Assembly (NCBI GenBank): GCA_003339415.1
Contig: PDHQ01000080.1
Location: 1-64,000, forward strand
Direction of reading: 5' to 3'
DNA from: Ophiocordyceps camponoti-saundersi (nom. inval.)
Lineage: Eukaryota > Ascomycota > Sordariomycetes > Hypocreales > Ophiocordycipitaceae
Length of the DNA stretch: 64,000 bases
In this document: piece after piece, positions 37,834-50,743 of the stretch
Layout: every line of letters begins with the position of its first letter
How positions within the stretch are numbered: position 1 is the stretch's first letter
Notes under the pieces: generated by a model
What the model was told of the DNA's origin: nothing
Databases searched by the model: none
The model's input: only the letters and a program-made list of their open reading frames with translations
Translations under genes and position numbers: made by a program

Positions 37834-38249
37834 TAAAAAAGCTTAAGCTTAATATACGCTTAGTATAAGGCGCGATTTAAAAGATAAAGGTAAGATATTA
37901 GCGGCGTTAGATTCGCTATTTAATTCGGAGTAAGGCTATGCCTAGCTAAGTTCCGGCCGGGGGTAGTCGCGACCGTAGCGGAGGAGGAAGAAATTTTCGT
38001 AAAAAAACTAAAGTTATAATACGCTCCGAACGTAGGTTAAATTTATTTATATACCGGTCTAAAAATACTAACTTTAATAAAAAATATATTAAATATAACT
38101 AAAAATTACTATAAATTTTAGTTAATAAAAATAAGAAAAAACTATATTATTAATTATTAAGTATTATATTAGCTAATATATTTTACGTAGCTTAAGCTAT
38201 AATAATAGCTTATAGGGAACTTAAATTAAACTAAATCTAAACTTAAACT

Positions 38250-39650
38250 AATTATATTACGCGCGAGGAAATTAAAAAAATTATTATTATTACTTTTTAT
38301 AAATTATTATATTTAAAGATAACGAAATAAAGAGAATATTAAATATAAGTATAAGTTATATTAGCTTTAATTTTACTATATAATTTAAAAAAAAACTTCC
38401 CCTATATTATAAAAAGGAAATTATTATTTACTTAGTAAATATAATAGATAATATTATAAATAAAATAGTATACGATATTATATAAGCTATTAATACCGCT
38501 ATTCGCTCTAACTTATACTTAGCTATATATTACCTTAATAATAAGGATATTAAATTTACTTTCGATAAAGATATAGCTACTTTTACCTAGGACCTAGGCT
38601 AAGTTACGCTTATTTTTAGTAATAAAGTAACTATCGTAGATAAGATTTATAATATTATTATTAAGAGACTTCCCCTAAACCTCGCTATTAGGGGACGTAA
38701 TAACCTTTTTAATAAGATAGTATAAGTTAATAAAATACCCGTAGCTTATTTATAAGCGCTTAAGCCTTAGCTTAGATTTACTAAGACGGCGGTTATTATT
38801 AGCTTTAAATTATTAGTTAATATTAATAAACTTTACGATAATAAGCTAGCTATTAACGCTTAGATTTTTTATATAAAGCTATTTTTAAATATAGTCCGCT
38901 CTTAGCGATATTATTATTATTATTATTTCGGGTATATCGCTAAAATATATAAATACCCTAAGCTTTATAGTAAGTATAAAGTAACTAATTATAAAAATAA
39001 GGATAATTACTATGCTAAAATTAGAGGATATCTATTTTATTATATCTCTTATAATAGGGATTACCTTATATAGTTTAAGCTTTACCTTATCGCTATTAAG
39101 TACTAAGATTAGGTAAAAGCTTATTATAAGAGATAACTAGTTAGATTTGCTAAGCTTAGCTTATAATCTATTTTATAATAAACGAAATTAGTAATAACTA
39201 AGGATATTATTATATATAATACGTTCTTAGGCTAGTTTATTACTAGAAGGAAATATAAATAACTTCTAGGCTTCGGAGGGGGCCGCCTTACTACTAAAAC
39301 GTAAGTAATTAAAAATACCCCTAAGGTAATAAGACGCTTTATCTAATAAGCTTAGAGTGCCTCCTTCTTTTAGAATATAGATAATATCCTACTTATATAA
39401 ATTATCGATAAACTAGCTTTATCTCTAATTTAACTTAACCTTACTATTTAAGAGAGCGTAAAAGTACTAATTACTTTAGCCTTAGCCTAAACTTAGATAA
39501 GATCTATAACTAAGCTATAAAGAAATTATAATAAAGAAACTAATATTATTATAACTATTTCCTTATATTTATAAAAGTCCTTTCTTAGAATATAAATAAG
39601 CGTACTAAGCTAGCTAGGCTAATACTTAGTAGTAAATCGGATTATAATAT
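38250..39650 (+). pseudogene. LINE ORF1 (gag-like) with CCHC zinc knuckles
   Basis: The diagnostic part is at ~38915-39012. Reading TAT as former TGT or CAT, a CxxC-type knuckle with FGYIAK, then KYPKL and a second KxGVTNHKDKD knuckle are visible, the usual tandem zinc knuckles of LINE ORF1 nucleic-acid-binding proteins. Upstream (38250-38900) is a charged region with KVKY-like segments, downstream a basic region. The start is not determinable because ATG codons are gone; the ORF2 boundary near 39650 is approximate. Confidence 0.7.
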
Positions 39651-42600
39651 TATTACTCTCTAGGAAACTATTAGCTACCTTAGCGCTAAGCCTCCTCCGC
39701 TTAGAACTTCGCCTTACTACCTTATTTATAGTAGCGGCTATATTTTAATTTATATTTATAAAAGATACGATATATTTACTTAATTCCCGGAAATAGGGGA
39801 GGATTAGATAAGTATTACTTTCTATTCTAGACTTTAGTTTATTTTTATTTACTCTCCCCCTAATACTTTTTATAGCGGTAGCTTTTTAATTTTATAAGAC
39901 CTTCCCTTAAACCCTAACCGCGTCTTAGTCGGCGACTTTAACTTATATTACTTACTTTAAGACTATTATAAAAAGCTTTCCGATAACTTAAACTAGCTAA
40001 TTTATAAGATAATTAAGCTATAACTTTAACTTTTTACTCTAAAAGGAGAATATACTTAAATTTTTTATAAATATAAAAATAATATATTAAACTTAGTTTA
40101 AGCTATAGTAAACTTATATATATATTATATTAGTCTAAACCTTAACTTTACTAAATTTAACTATATCCCCTAATCTCTTATAATTAGTATCTTTATATTT
40201 ATAATAGCGCGTATACTACGCTTATAATAGAGATAAGCGGACCTAAACTTAATTTACTATAAGTTCTTAGCTAAGATTACTCTCTTACCTTCCCCTCTTA
40301 CTAACTTAATAGAGATTAATAACGCTCTTAACTAACTTTATTAAGAACTATAATTTATTATTAACTAGATAATATTATTTATCGCCTTTTCTTATTCTTA
40401 TAAGGCGGCGTAGTTTACCCCGGCTATAGCCTTAGCTACTTAAGTAGCTAAGCAAGCCTAGTATAAATATAAGTCCCTTCTTTCGGATTTCTTTTAATAA
40501 TAGCTTTAAGAGATAGCCTTTACCTAGAAAATAGCTATAAACTTAGTAAAATATACTTATTAGCGATTTTTCCTTTATATTATTATTAGCTTACTTTTTA
40601 AGTTTTAGTATATTAAGTATTAAGCTTATATCTAAAATAATCTCCCCTAAGATTTAGTTTATCTCCTTACGCTAAAAATAACTAATAAATTTTAAGCTAA
40701 TAGCTATATAATTAAAGCTAATATCTTAGCTAATTAGTTCTTTTTTTAGCTTTATAATATACCCCTAACTAATATTAAATTACTTAAACTTAAGTTCTCC
40801 GTTAATATTAAAATTACTTAGACTGATATTTTTATAACGCTTAAGTTAATAACCTCCTAGAAAGTAGCTAATATAAATAATATTTTTATTAGATTTCTTA
40901 AAATATATTACCTTATCTTTATTACCTAGCTAGCTATAATTTTCTAAGTATATATATAATTTAATTATTTCCCGCCTTAGCTATAGTCCGCTATTATAAT
41001 TATCTTATATAAGTCCGGAAAGAAACTAGAGGCTTACTAAGAGGTAGGTATTTATAAGCTTATATCCTTATTATATTACTTAAGTAAAATCCTAGAAATT
41101 ATAGTAAGATAATAAATTACTAAAGCTATAAAGTTATACTAACTTCTCTCTAAAAGTTAAATAAGTAATAAGCGGAACTAGTTTACGGAGCTAGCTATCT
41201 TTATAATTACTAAGCTTATTTAAGCTACCTAAGCTAAAAAAAAAATAACGTTTTTCTTATAACTTAATATTAAGGGAATATTTAATACTATATATTATAA
41301 TAAATTTATTACCGAACTTAAATATCTAAGATTTTTAAACTAGATCCTAGCTTTCTTTAATAGCTACTTATAAGATTATACCTCTTAATTTCGCTTTAAT
41401 AATAAGATTTTAAAATTATATTAGATTAAGATTAAAATTCCTTAAAGTTCGCCGCTTTCTATTATCCTATTTATTTTATATATAGCCCCGCTTTATAATT
41501 AGCTAATATACGAGAAAAGAATATAAATAATTAGTTTTATAAATAATATAAATTTTCTTAATATTAAGCTTAATTTTAAGATAACTATAAGATAGCTTTA
41601 AGCTATATAGGTAATATATAAATAATAAGTATATAAATATAGTATAGAATTTAAGCTAGAGAAAAGTAAGCTTATATATTTTTCTTAGAAATATACTCCG
41701 GAGACGGACTTAGTCTAACTAGAGGATTACTAAGTTTACCTTATTTCTAAGGTAAAACTCCTAAATATCTAAATCTATTAGTAGCTATAATAGAAACTTT
41801 ATTTATAAATTATATATACTAAGCTTCTCCGCTAAAACCCCGCTTTTTCCCTTTTATTTACTTTTACTTAAAGTTACCCCTTTACTTAAGCTTATAAACT
41901 TTATATAAAAATTATCTAGTTACTTATTATATATATTATTATTATATTTTATATTATTACCCTTATAAGCGGAAACTTACTAAGCTTAGCTAAAGCCTTA
42001 AGATTAGAATAATTATAATACTTTAAGATAGTACTTAAAGCTTATAAAGCTACGCTTATTTATTACCTTAAAGCTAAGTTCTAAGTTTCTTTACTTAATC
42101 TTTACTTAAATAAAAAGAAAATTAATACCCTCCGCCGCTTAGAGGATATAATAATACTAGATAAGATCCGGATTACTTTTAAAGATATCTTAAGGTTCCT
42201 ATTACGCTTCCCCCCTTATTAACTAATAAGATAATAAAAAGCTAGGTAGCTACTAGAGGAATATATATATTAAGTCTAAATATAGATAAGATATAATATA
42301 TTACTTTTAGATAAGAAGTTTATAATAAATTTTCTTTACTAAGATTAGAAAATATAATAAGAGGACTTTAAAAACTAACTATATATAAGATATTCTAAGC
42401 TTACCTTATTTCCTTCTAATTTCCCGCTTTACTTTAATAAGCCGAAATCGCTTAAAAAATATAAAAACTTACCGAAATATACTAATATTATAATTACGTA
42501 ATTTTATATAAGTAAAATTAATCTTAGAAAGTTCCTCTTTTATAAGCGCGTGCTAAAAATAGTCTCCCCTCTATATTAGTATAAAACCGGATTAGAGAAT

Positions 42601-42780
42601 ATTTACTATTTACTCTTTTAATACCCTTAATTAGTTAAATAGCGCTATAAATTACCTTAGCCTATCTCCTCTAATACCGGACTATAACTAAAGCTTAACT
42701 ATTACTTATTAGTAACTATAATCGCGAAGTAAATACTTTAATATATTAATTTATATTAGTTTTAGCTTACTAATATATTT
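39650..42780 (+). pseudogene. LINE ORF2: endonuclease plus reverse transcriptase
   Basis: The endonuclease contains NPNRVLVGDFNL at 39910-39945, the GDFN motif of apurinic-type endonucleases, followed by a leucine- and tyrosine-rich segment and a degraded SDH-type box near 40156-40175. The reverse transcriptase has IILHKSGKKTRGLLRG-like sequence near 40990-41045. A DIKGAFN-like box lies near 41265-41290, P(Q)SSPLSIILFILYIAPLY at 41440-41496, and SFINNINFL at 41533-41557, which was GFVDDINFL-type before RIP. A C-terminal CxxC...ENIxxLLFxCP zinc motif sits at ~42570-42640. Size (~1040 codons) is normal for the group. It is inactive: RIP has removed both catalytic Asp residues of the FVDD box. 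Confidence 0.87.
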
Positions 42781-43114
42781 TATATTAATATTTTTAAGTT
42801 TAACTAAGGCTAGATATAGCCTTATCTTATATAAATTATTATAATTATAATATTATTAATTTACCCGCCCTATTTACGATTTATTTTATATTTTAAAAAA
42901 ATCTATATTTACTAAATCTAAGTTATTATCTCCTCCCCTATTTAATAACTTCTTAACTCTCCTAGCTACCTTATTAGTAAGAGTAACCGTAAACTAATAT
43001 TAGCCCCGTAACGCGAGTTTACTTAGCGTAAAATTACTAAAACTTAGGGTAAGGCGTATCTTACTCGGAGTTACCGTTAGTATAATAGCTTACGATAAGT
43101 TTAGTATAATAGTT

Positions 43115-43210
43115 AGCTACGAAGTAGTTACTTATTATTATAATAAGCTTAGAGTAATAATTAGCCTAAGTAAAGTTACCTATTACTAAAATAAGCTTAG
43201 AGTAATAACG
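43115..43210. repeat. ~50-bp imperfect tandem duplication in the LINE 3' region
   Basis: GTTACTTATTATTATAATAA and GTTACCTATTACTAAAATAA, each followed by GCTTAGAGTAATAA, occur ~48 bases apart. The duplication lies downstream of ORF2. Confidence 0.65.
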
Positions 43211-43289
43211 GGATTTAGTATAATAGTAAACTATATATTATTAGGGGTAATTATTATTAGCGTTAGTTTATTATCCTTATTAAAAAATA

Positions 43290-44270
43290 ACTTATTTAAC
43301 TTTAAGATCTTTAGATATTTTAGTAATAGCTTATAACTACGGAGCCCCCTATATTTTCTTAATACTTTACTAAAATATAAGCTAAGTTTATATTTTTCTA
43401 ATAATTTTAAGTTAGTAAGAGGTAAATTATATTAGAAATTAAGTAACTAAAACTCCTAGCTAATATTAAGTAACTAAGTAATTTAAGGAAAGGTAACTCT
43501 AAATATCTAAGGGATATAAGACTTAGCTAAATCTATCTTTATTATAATAATATTATAGTTTATTATAGCTATATAAATATTAATAGCTGCTAAAATAGCC
43601 GCTACCTTAACTAAAGTCTCTTTTATTATAAGTAACTTAGCTACCTCCTTATTAATCGGGCCTATCTTTACTATATTTAGCGCTAGCGTAGCCTCTAACT
43701 TTAAAACTTTATTATCGCTAAAACTAACTTAGTATAAGCTCCCTCCCTTACTCTCCCTAAAGTATATTTTAGTAAAATATAAATACTCTAAGTTAATAGT
43801 AAAAATAAGTAATAAGTTATCGTTATTATTATTTATATTTAATATAATTATAAAAGTCTTAAGCGTAGCGTAAGCCTTCTTCTTAGTAGGGCGCGTTTAA
43901 ACTATAATAGAAGATATCTATCTTTTACCTTTACTTTTTAAAAGCGCTATAAGCGCCGCCTTAGTAAGCTTCGTTATTACTAGCTTATATATTCTATTTA
44001 CCTTATAAGTTATATTTACCCTTACCTTAAGTAAAGCTTAAGCTAGTTATCTTAGCTTCTTAAATATTATTATTACTTTCTCGCTTAAGTTTAGTATATT
44101 ATAAGCTATACTTATAAAGCTTAAAGTTTATTAATTAATATAGGCGTTAACTTATTTTAAAGTAGCGTAGATTAACTTAAGTATAGAGACGGATATCTCC
44201 CCTCCCTCTCCCTCCGCCTCTTTTACTTTTTTTATAACCTTAGTATATATACCCCTTAAGGCGTTCCTTA
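43290..44270 (-). pseudogene. Unassigned minus-strand frame in the LINE 3' region
   Basis: One minus-strand frame of ~325 codons has only about a dozen stops, all TAA/TAG. It begins with a Lys/Glu-rich stretch (TKVIKKVKEAEGEGGEIS, near 44230-44180). It continues through TRPTKKKAYATLK (~43900) and NKVLKLEATLALN (~43710) to a Thr/Lys/Ala-rich part. It could be a gene carried antisense in the LINE, a remnant of an older nested element, or a mirror effect of the plus strand. No family is recognised. Confidence 0.4.
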
Positions 44271-45130
44271 CCTCGATTATATTCTTATAAATATAGCTCT
44301 AGCTTAAATCTTAAATTAAAGTAAGATCCTCTTTAGTTATAATTTATACTTTTTTAAACTTTTATTACTTATTATAATATTTAGCTTATATAATATATAG
44401 CTTCTTAGCGTTATCTTTAAGCTAAAGATATATAAGTATATAAGTAAAATTTATTTAGATATAAGTAATATATACGTATACGTTTATAGCTATTATATAT
44501 TAGCTTAATTTTATTAATATATAGCTTAAATAAAGCGTAATTTATTTAGCTAATCTTAATAGCTAGCGTATAAATAATAAATATAGTCCTAAGTAAGTTT
44601 AGAAATATAATTATTATAAGGCGTAGCTTATTTATTATTAGTTTTTATATTATAATTATAAGCTATTATTATCGCGATAAGGGAAATTAAAATTAATATT
44701 ATTTATAAAAGAAAAAAGCCCTATATTATATAAGCTATAAGATTTTATACTTTATAATAGCTTACTTACTAATTATAAGGCGCTATAATATATATTAATA
44801 TATATCTTTTTACTTTATAATTATATATACTTCTTTCCCTTACTAAAGTTTTAGCTTATATTTACCCTCCTATAACTAAGGTTTACGGCCGCTTCTATCT
44901 TAGTAACCCCTTAACTTTAGCTCGATCTACCCTAGACCCGCTACTATAACCTAGCGAGCTAGCACGAGGCCCGCTATAGCACCCTCTCCTTATTTACTAT
45001 TCTTACTTTACTAGCTACCGACTACTTAGTAAGGGGTTTTCCCCTAGGCCCGGCCCGGTTTTTCCCCTCTTCCTACCCTCTATATACTTAGATACCTTAT
45101 AGGTCCTTAGAGTAATATAATATATATATA

Positions 45131-45201
45131 TATATCCGAGTTATCCTTTATATATATATCGTATAGTAAGTATAAAAGGGTATAAAGAGATAATATTAAT
45201 A
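45131..45201 (-). mobile_element. copia-0 LTR, remaining 57 bases after the LINE
   Basis: 45131-45144 is the right TSD copy of the LINE; 45145-45201 continues the LTR with CTTTATATATATATCGTATAGT and ends at GATAATATTAATA, one base shorter than the sister LTR ends. It marks the outer edge of the nested stack. No TSD partner is available because the other end of copia-0 is lost. Confidence 0.85.
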
Positions 45202-46428
45202 ATAATAATTTTAATTTACTTATTATATATCTCTTAAGTAACTTTACTTAGAGGTATAAGGAGTTTAAAATAAAAGCTAGTTATTAGCTTAAGAAAGTTA
45301 GATACCTTAAGAGAGGATTATTTATAATAATTTTAAGAGGGGTAGTAAAGGTTAAAATCGCTATATAATAAGGTAGCTATTAAGCTAAGGTTAAAGCAAA
45401 TAATATCTTTTTAAAAAAACCTAACTTAATTATTAATAAGGGTAAATAAATAAATATAATTTATAAAAAAGGCGAGGTATAGAAAAAGATTAATATTATA
45501 TAAAGAGTAATAAGAGGGGTTTAAAAAGAAAAATTTAAATATTTATAAATATAAAAAATCGCTTAGCTATTAGAATTTATAAGTTTATATAATAAAATAC
45601 TTAAAAGTAATAAGCGATTAAATTAATCGCGTTATAGTTTTTATATATAAATAAAATTATAGCTAACTAAGCTATAAAGCGCTATATATATAAGATAATT
45701 ACGCTTTTATATATTTTAAAAAAAGATTTTAATCTTTATTAGAGGCGGATAAGGTAAAAGTTTATAATTATATTAAAGTAAATAAAAGGGCGCCTTATCC
45801 CTTATTAGCTTCTTATCCTCCTTAAGTATTAGAAGTAATACTAATCTTATTATAGCCCCTTTTTAATACTAAATTAAGGTTTTTATTTATATTAAATTAA
45901 ATTATAGCTTATAATTATAATAATAGTATAAAAGATTAATTTTAAAACTAAACTTTAATAAAGCTATTATTAGATTAAAATTAAGTTAGCTATAAGTAAT
46001 TTTAAAACTTATATAGTTAATAAGCGTAGTTATTATATATTTAATTTTAATATATTTTTAAAGTAAAATAATCTTAAGATTATAAAGCGTAATATTTTTT
46101 ATAAAAAATATAGCTTTTAGTTTTATTTTTAATTAAGGCTAAGTATATATATACTTTTTCTAAATATGCTATAGCTATATAAAAGCTATAATATAATTAC
46201 TTATAGTAATATTTTATTATATATTTAAATTAAGAATATTAATAGTATTATTTAAGCTATATAGTATTATTATAAACCTTAATATAAAAGATTTCTATAT
46301 TTATTATAAGTTTAATTTATATAAGTTTATTTTATATAAGTTTATTAATAATTATTATAATAATAACTTTTAATATAAAATATATATATAGCTCCCTTAT
46401 TATAAGGCTAGAAAGCTTAAACTTTAAT
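45202..46428. other. Unassigned RIP-degraded stretch
   Basis: This is 1.2 kb with moderate GC patches (for example 45740-45830). A plus frame around 45340-45600 is Lys-rich with few stops (GVVKVKIAI..., KANNIFLKKPNLIINKGK), compatible with a former transposon ORF. I could not match it to the other families here or to a known domain. Confidence 0.45.
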
Positions 46429-46607
46429 AATTTTAATTTTATTAATTTTATTAATTTTATTAATTTTATTAATTTTATTAATTTTATTAATTTTATTAAT
46501 TTTATTAATTTTATTAATTTTATTAATTTTATTAATTTTATTAATTTTATTAATTTTATTAATTTTATTAATTTTATTAATTTTATTAATTTTATTAATT
46601 TTATTAA
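46429..46607. repeat. 9-bp tandem repeat, unit ATTAATTTT, ~19 copies
   Basis: This is a near-perfect 9-base array on the plus strand, ending abruptly at 46607. Its period equals that of the array at the window start, but the unit differs. It contains no C or G. It could be a former minisatellite homogenised after RIP, since perfect copies would otherwise be unexpected in such a mutated neighbourhood. Confidence 0.95.
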
Positions 46608-46824
46608 TTTTTTATATAAGTATATTTTAGTTATTATAAATAGCCTCTATATATACTCTTTTTATTATAATAAAATAAGTTTTTTAGCTATAAACTACTC
46701 CTTTTTTAAAAATAATAAAGATTTATTTAACTAAAGCTATTTACTTTTTATATTTTAGATAAAATATAATTATAATATTTTTATTAAGGAGCGGCTATAT
46801 TATTAATATAAAGCCGCTATATTA
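46608..46824. other. Unassigned short AT-rich stretch
   Basis: 217 bases between the tandem repeat and the family-A remnant. The only feature seen is a small inverted pair, GCGGCTATATTATTAATATA...GCCGCTATATTATATATA, near 46791-46825. No gene is seen. Confidence 0.4.
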
Positions 46825-47189
46825 TATATATTATTATTTTTTTATTAGAAATTTTACCTAAAGTAAAGTTAATTTAACTTTAAGATAAGAGTAATATAAG
46901 ACTAAGTAAAGGATATATATATTTCCTAACTTTAGAGGTTTATAAGTTAAAACTTTATATATATCGCCCCTTCTCTCTCTTAATACTAACTAAAGTTTAA
47001 TAATAATAAGGGCAGAAACGCTAAAAAGCGAATATAATAATACCTTTCTTAACCCCCTCTCTAAACTTATCTATAGCTTTACTATAATAATTTAGCTATT
47101 TTTTTTTAAAATTAGCTATTATAAAGTTTATTATAAAATAATATAACCTTTATAAATTTTTTAACTATATTAATAAAGCTTTAATTAAT
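46825..47189 (+). mobile_element. Family A retroposon, broken copy A5, left piece
   Basis: This is the reverse complement of the family-A body (compare 2560-2880 and 34690-35020). It continues at 50744-50870 after removal of the L2 insertion, so A5 was in place before L2. Both outer ends of the element are missing. Confidence 0.75.
47172..47189. repeat. 18-bp target-site duplication of L2 (left copy)
   Basis: AATAAAGCTTTAATTAAT is repeated exactly at 50726-50743. Family A normally has this sequence once, which proves the duplication. Confidence 0.88.
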
Positions 47190-50100
47190 ATTATTATTAT
47201 TATTATTTATATATTAAGAGCTTTTATAATATCTAAAGCTTTTATAATATATTAAATAAGAAAAATCCTATAAAATAAAGCAAAACCCCCTAATTATAGA
47301 AAGAAAAGCTTACTATATACTTATATAAAAATATAACGGTAGCTAATAATAATATAAAATTAATAAGCTTATTACTTAGGGGTAATCTTAGATAATATAA
47401 AAAAGTAAAGTAAGGAGGGGAGTGCGGAGAAAGGAAAGTTTGTAAGATTCCTATAAACTTTATTATATAAGATATTTTCTTCGCTATTATAATCTTAAAA
47501 ATCTTCTTTATAATATTAAGGAGGGAGATAAGATAGTAGCTACTTAGAGTTTAATAAACCTCTAAGCTTTTTCCCGCTTTTTAAAAAACTATAATATTAA
47601 AAGTTTAATATTAAGTAAAGAAATATTTATAAGTAATATATTCTTAAAAAAGTTTAGTTAAGATTATTATAAAAAGCTATCCGTAACTTTTTAGAAAGCT
47701 AATAAGGATATTATTAAGCTTAGTAAATTTCTATAATATAATACCGGAAATAGTAAAGCGGACCTTATTTTTAATAACTTAAAAGAGAATATTTATTAAG
47801 AGGAAAAAGTTAAAGATAAAAAAATATAGAGTATTTTCTAAAAGATAGAGAAAGAACTTATAAGCTAGGAGCTTTAATTTTTTAGAGAAAAATAATTAAA
47901 AAGCGGAGTTTATATCTTATTAAAAGGGAGAAATATATATAAGCTTAAAAAAAGCCTAGCTATAAAGTCTTACTTATTAAGTTATAAACTAAATAATATT
48001 AAAATTACTATATATAAAAGTAAAAAATTACTTTTAGTTATCTTTTTTCTTTTTCTTAATAAATAGTTTTTATTATATTATAGCGTTTTAATATATTTAC
48101 TAATAATTAAAATTTAGCTATACTTACTAATATTACTTAATATATTTTATATTTAAAATTATAAAAGTAATTTTTAAAATTTATTATAAATATAAATAAA
48201 AATTATATTATTAAAGTAATTTTAGAATTATTAAGCTAGCTATAATATTTAATTATTTATATAGCTATATTATTAACTTTTTAATATTTATTATAGATTT
48301 TATTCTAATAGCGGAAAATAAAAAATAGTTTTTTATTTTTATTTATAAAATATTAAAATTAAAATATTTTTAGCGTAATATTAAAGCGAAGTTTAAAAAA
48401 AAGTAATAAATAATATAAATTAAAAAATATAATTAAAGCTAAGTAAATCGAAATTTAAGCTAAAATATATAAGGAAATAGTTAAGCGTATTTTAAATTAA
48501 GTTAATAATATTAGCTTTCCGCTTATATATTTTTTAAGTAATTTTATAAAAAGGGGTAAAAAGTTTAAAGTAAAGTTAGTAAAAAGTAAAAAGAAGCTTC
48601 GCGGAGTATAGGGAGGTATATTTATAAAAGTCCTAAAAGAGGTAATAAGCGTTAAAATCGCTAAAAATAATTAATAGAGTAAAGGCAGAGGCGAAGTATA
48701 AAAAAAAAGATAGTAAGCATAAAAAAAGTTTAATATATATTCTAAGCGGTAAGGAGTAAATAATAAATACTTAAAGCTTATTATAAAAGAAGATTTTAAT
48801 AAAGTTAAGCTTTATAATAAGGTTTTAATTATTTATTTTATATTATTTATATATATAAAAAAAGCCTTATTTATATTTTAAATAAAGCGGTAAAAAGTAA
48901 GTTTAGAAAATAAAAAGTAATTATATATATTAAGCTAAAATTCTTATATAATAATAATATTATAGCTTTCTTTATTAAATAAAATAAGCTAAATAAGGTA
49001 ATTAAATTTTTATATATTTTATAATAAAGTTATAATTTTTATAAAAATTAAGTATTAAAAATAATTATATATAATTATTTTAGTTATATAAAGTTCGCTA
49101 ATATAAACTTTACTTAAGATTATTATAAAGCTAGTTATAAGTTATAAAGTTTATTATATAACTTATAGCTTTTGTAAGTATTATTAAATTAGAAGCTTTT
49201 TAGGGAGACTTAAGTAAATAGCGTATTATAAAAAGATTACTAAAGTATATTTTTAAAAAATTCGTAATATACTCGCTTCCTTAAAGAAATTATAAGAAAG
49301 CTTTTATTATTTTAATAAGTAAAAGCTAGAGGTTAAGTAAATTATAATAATTAAAAAAAGCGAGGTTTATTAAGGAAGCTAAACTTAATATAGCTTTATT
49401 ATTTCTAAGACTTTAAGTAGTTTTTTAATTATATAAAGTATATACTTTTATATAAAATATAATAGTAAGGTTTATCTTTTTTCTATATAAGGTAATATTT
49501 TTCTTCGCTATTATATAAAGTAGCTATATAATATTTATATTAAAAAGACTCTTAATAATACTTAATAATATACTTAAATTAGAAGTATTTATAATATTAC
49601 TTAAAATATATAAAATCCTTATAAAGTTTATAATAAATTATTTTTATATTTATAATTATTTTATTTAAGTAAAGCTTATTTATATTCTCTACGCTATTTA
49701 AGCTTATAATAAAATAAGTTTATAAAGCTTTTTTATTAATAATACGCTAAAGTTAAAATATTTTTACTTAAACTATATTAACTTTATTTACTTTTTTAAT
49801 AATATTAAGTAGCGTATTATAATTATAGTTAGCTATTAAAGTTTAAATACTTTTAGTAATAATAATATAAGTTTAGCATATACGCTTAGCTTTTACTTCG
49901 AAAGCTTAAGCTACTTATTTTTTCTTAAAAGTAAGGTTTTTCTATTTTAAGTTAAATATAATAATAAGATTACCGCTAAGAAATTAGCGCGCGGTAATTA
50001 TTATAAAATAGCTTATAACTTTATTAACTTTCTAGATAATTTTTTAAAAAGTAAGCGCTAGAACTTTATTAATTACTAAGATATCTTTTACTAATATAAA

Positions 50101-50725
50101 TACCTCCCTCTCCGTTCTCGCTAAAACTAGCTATATAAAAAGTACCGTAAGGGGGGTAAAGTTTAGAGCGGAGTTTATAATTATATTAACTTAAGTTAAA
50201 GCTTTAAGAGCGAAATTTAACTTCTTACTTATTACCTTATAAAAAGTAACTTTAATTAATTTTTAAATAGCGTAGAAGATAATAATAGGTAAGCTAAATA
50301 AGTTTTTAGAGGCTTATTAACGCTATTAAAGCTTAGTAAACGCTATATTAAAAATACTTTATATAAGGCGGAAATCTTACTTAAAGATTACTTTAGTAAG
50401 TTTTTTATATATAAATTTTAAGATAAAATTTTTTAAGGTTTAAAAAATATTTATAAATAAGTTATCGGAGTTAATAGCGGTATTATATTAACTTTTACCT
50501 ATACGCGGATATTATTAGGATTAATAAAGCTTTTAAGTCCCGCTAGAAAGTATTATTAATATTAATAGTAAACTAAGAGGCGGACCGCTTTATAACCCTA
50601 CGTTTAAAATTATTCCCTTAGCGGAGTTAAACTTTAAAAGGCAGAAAATACTAAATTCTTATAATATTATAGCGTTAAGTATAAATAAAGACCTCGATTA
50701 TCTAAAGTTATAAAAAGTTATTTAT
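47190..50725 (-). mobile_element. Family L element, internally deleted copy L2 (3.5 kb)
   Basis: This copy is inserted in A5 with an 18-bp perfect TSD. The left 257 bases are the tail end of L (compare 58716-58966). At ~47446 the sequence jumps to the part equivalent to L4 62685 and onward, so about 3.4-3.7 kb of the interior is missing. The remaining 3.28 kb runs to the tail-distal end at 50725 and provides the empty-site allele for the copia-1 insertion. The plus strand has one long frame interrupted only by TAA/TAG around 49870-50710, containing segments such as FRGLLTLLKLSKRYIK and RILLGLIKLLSPARKYY. No domain is recognised. Confidence 0.82.
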
Positions 50726-50743
50726 AATAAAGCTTTAATTAAT

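Larger units (their letters stand above)
37834..45130 (+). mobile_element. LINE (non-LTR) retrotransposon, I/Tad-like, ~7.3 kb
   Basis: This element is inserted in the copia-0 LTR with a perfect 14-bp TSD, TATATCCGAGTTAT, at 37820-37833 and 45131-45144. It has no LTRs. Plus-strand order is a gag-like ORF with CCHC knuckles, an apurinic-type endonuclease, a reverse transcriptase and a C-terminal zinc motif, then a long 3' region ending in a TA-rich tail. This architecture fits fungal LINEs of the I/Tad group. It is less extensively stopped than the other elements; GC words such as CCGGCCGGGGG survive near 37950. The ~2.1 kb between the end of ORF2 and the tail is unusually long. Confidence 0.88.

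Noticed and set aside
45202..46428. pogo/Fot1-type transposase
   Set aside because: The Lys-rich frame lacked a recognisable helix-turn-helix or DDE pattern, and no TA-flanked inverted repeats were found.
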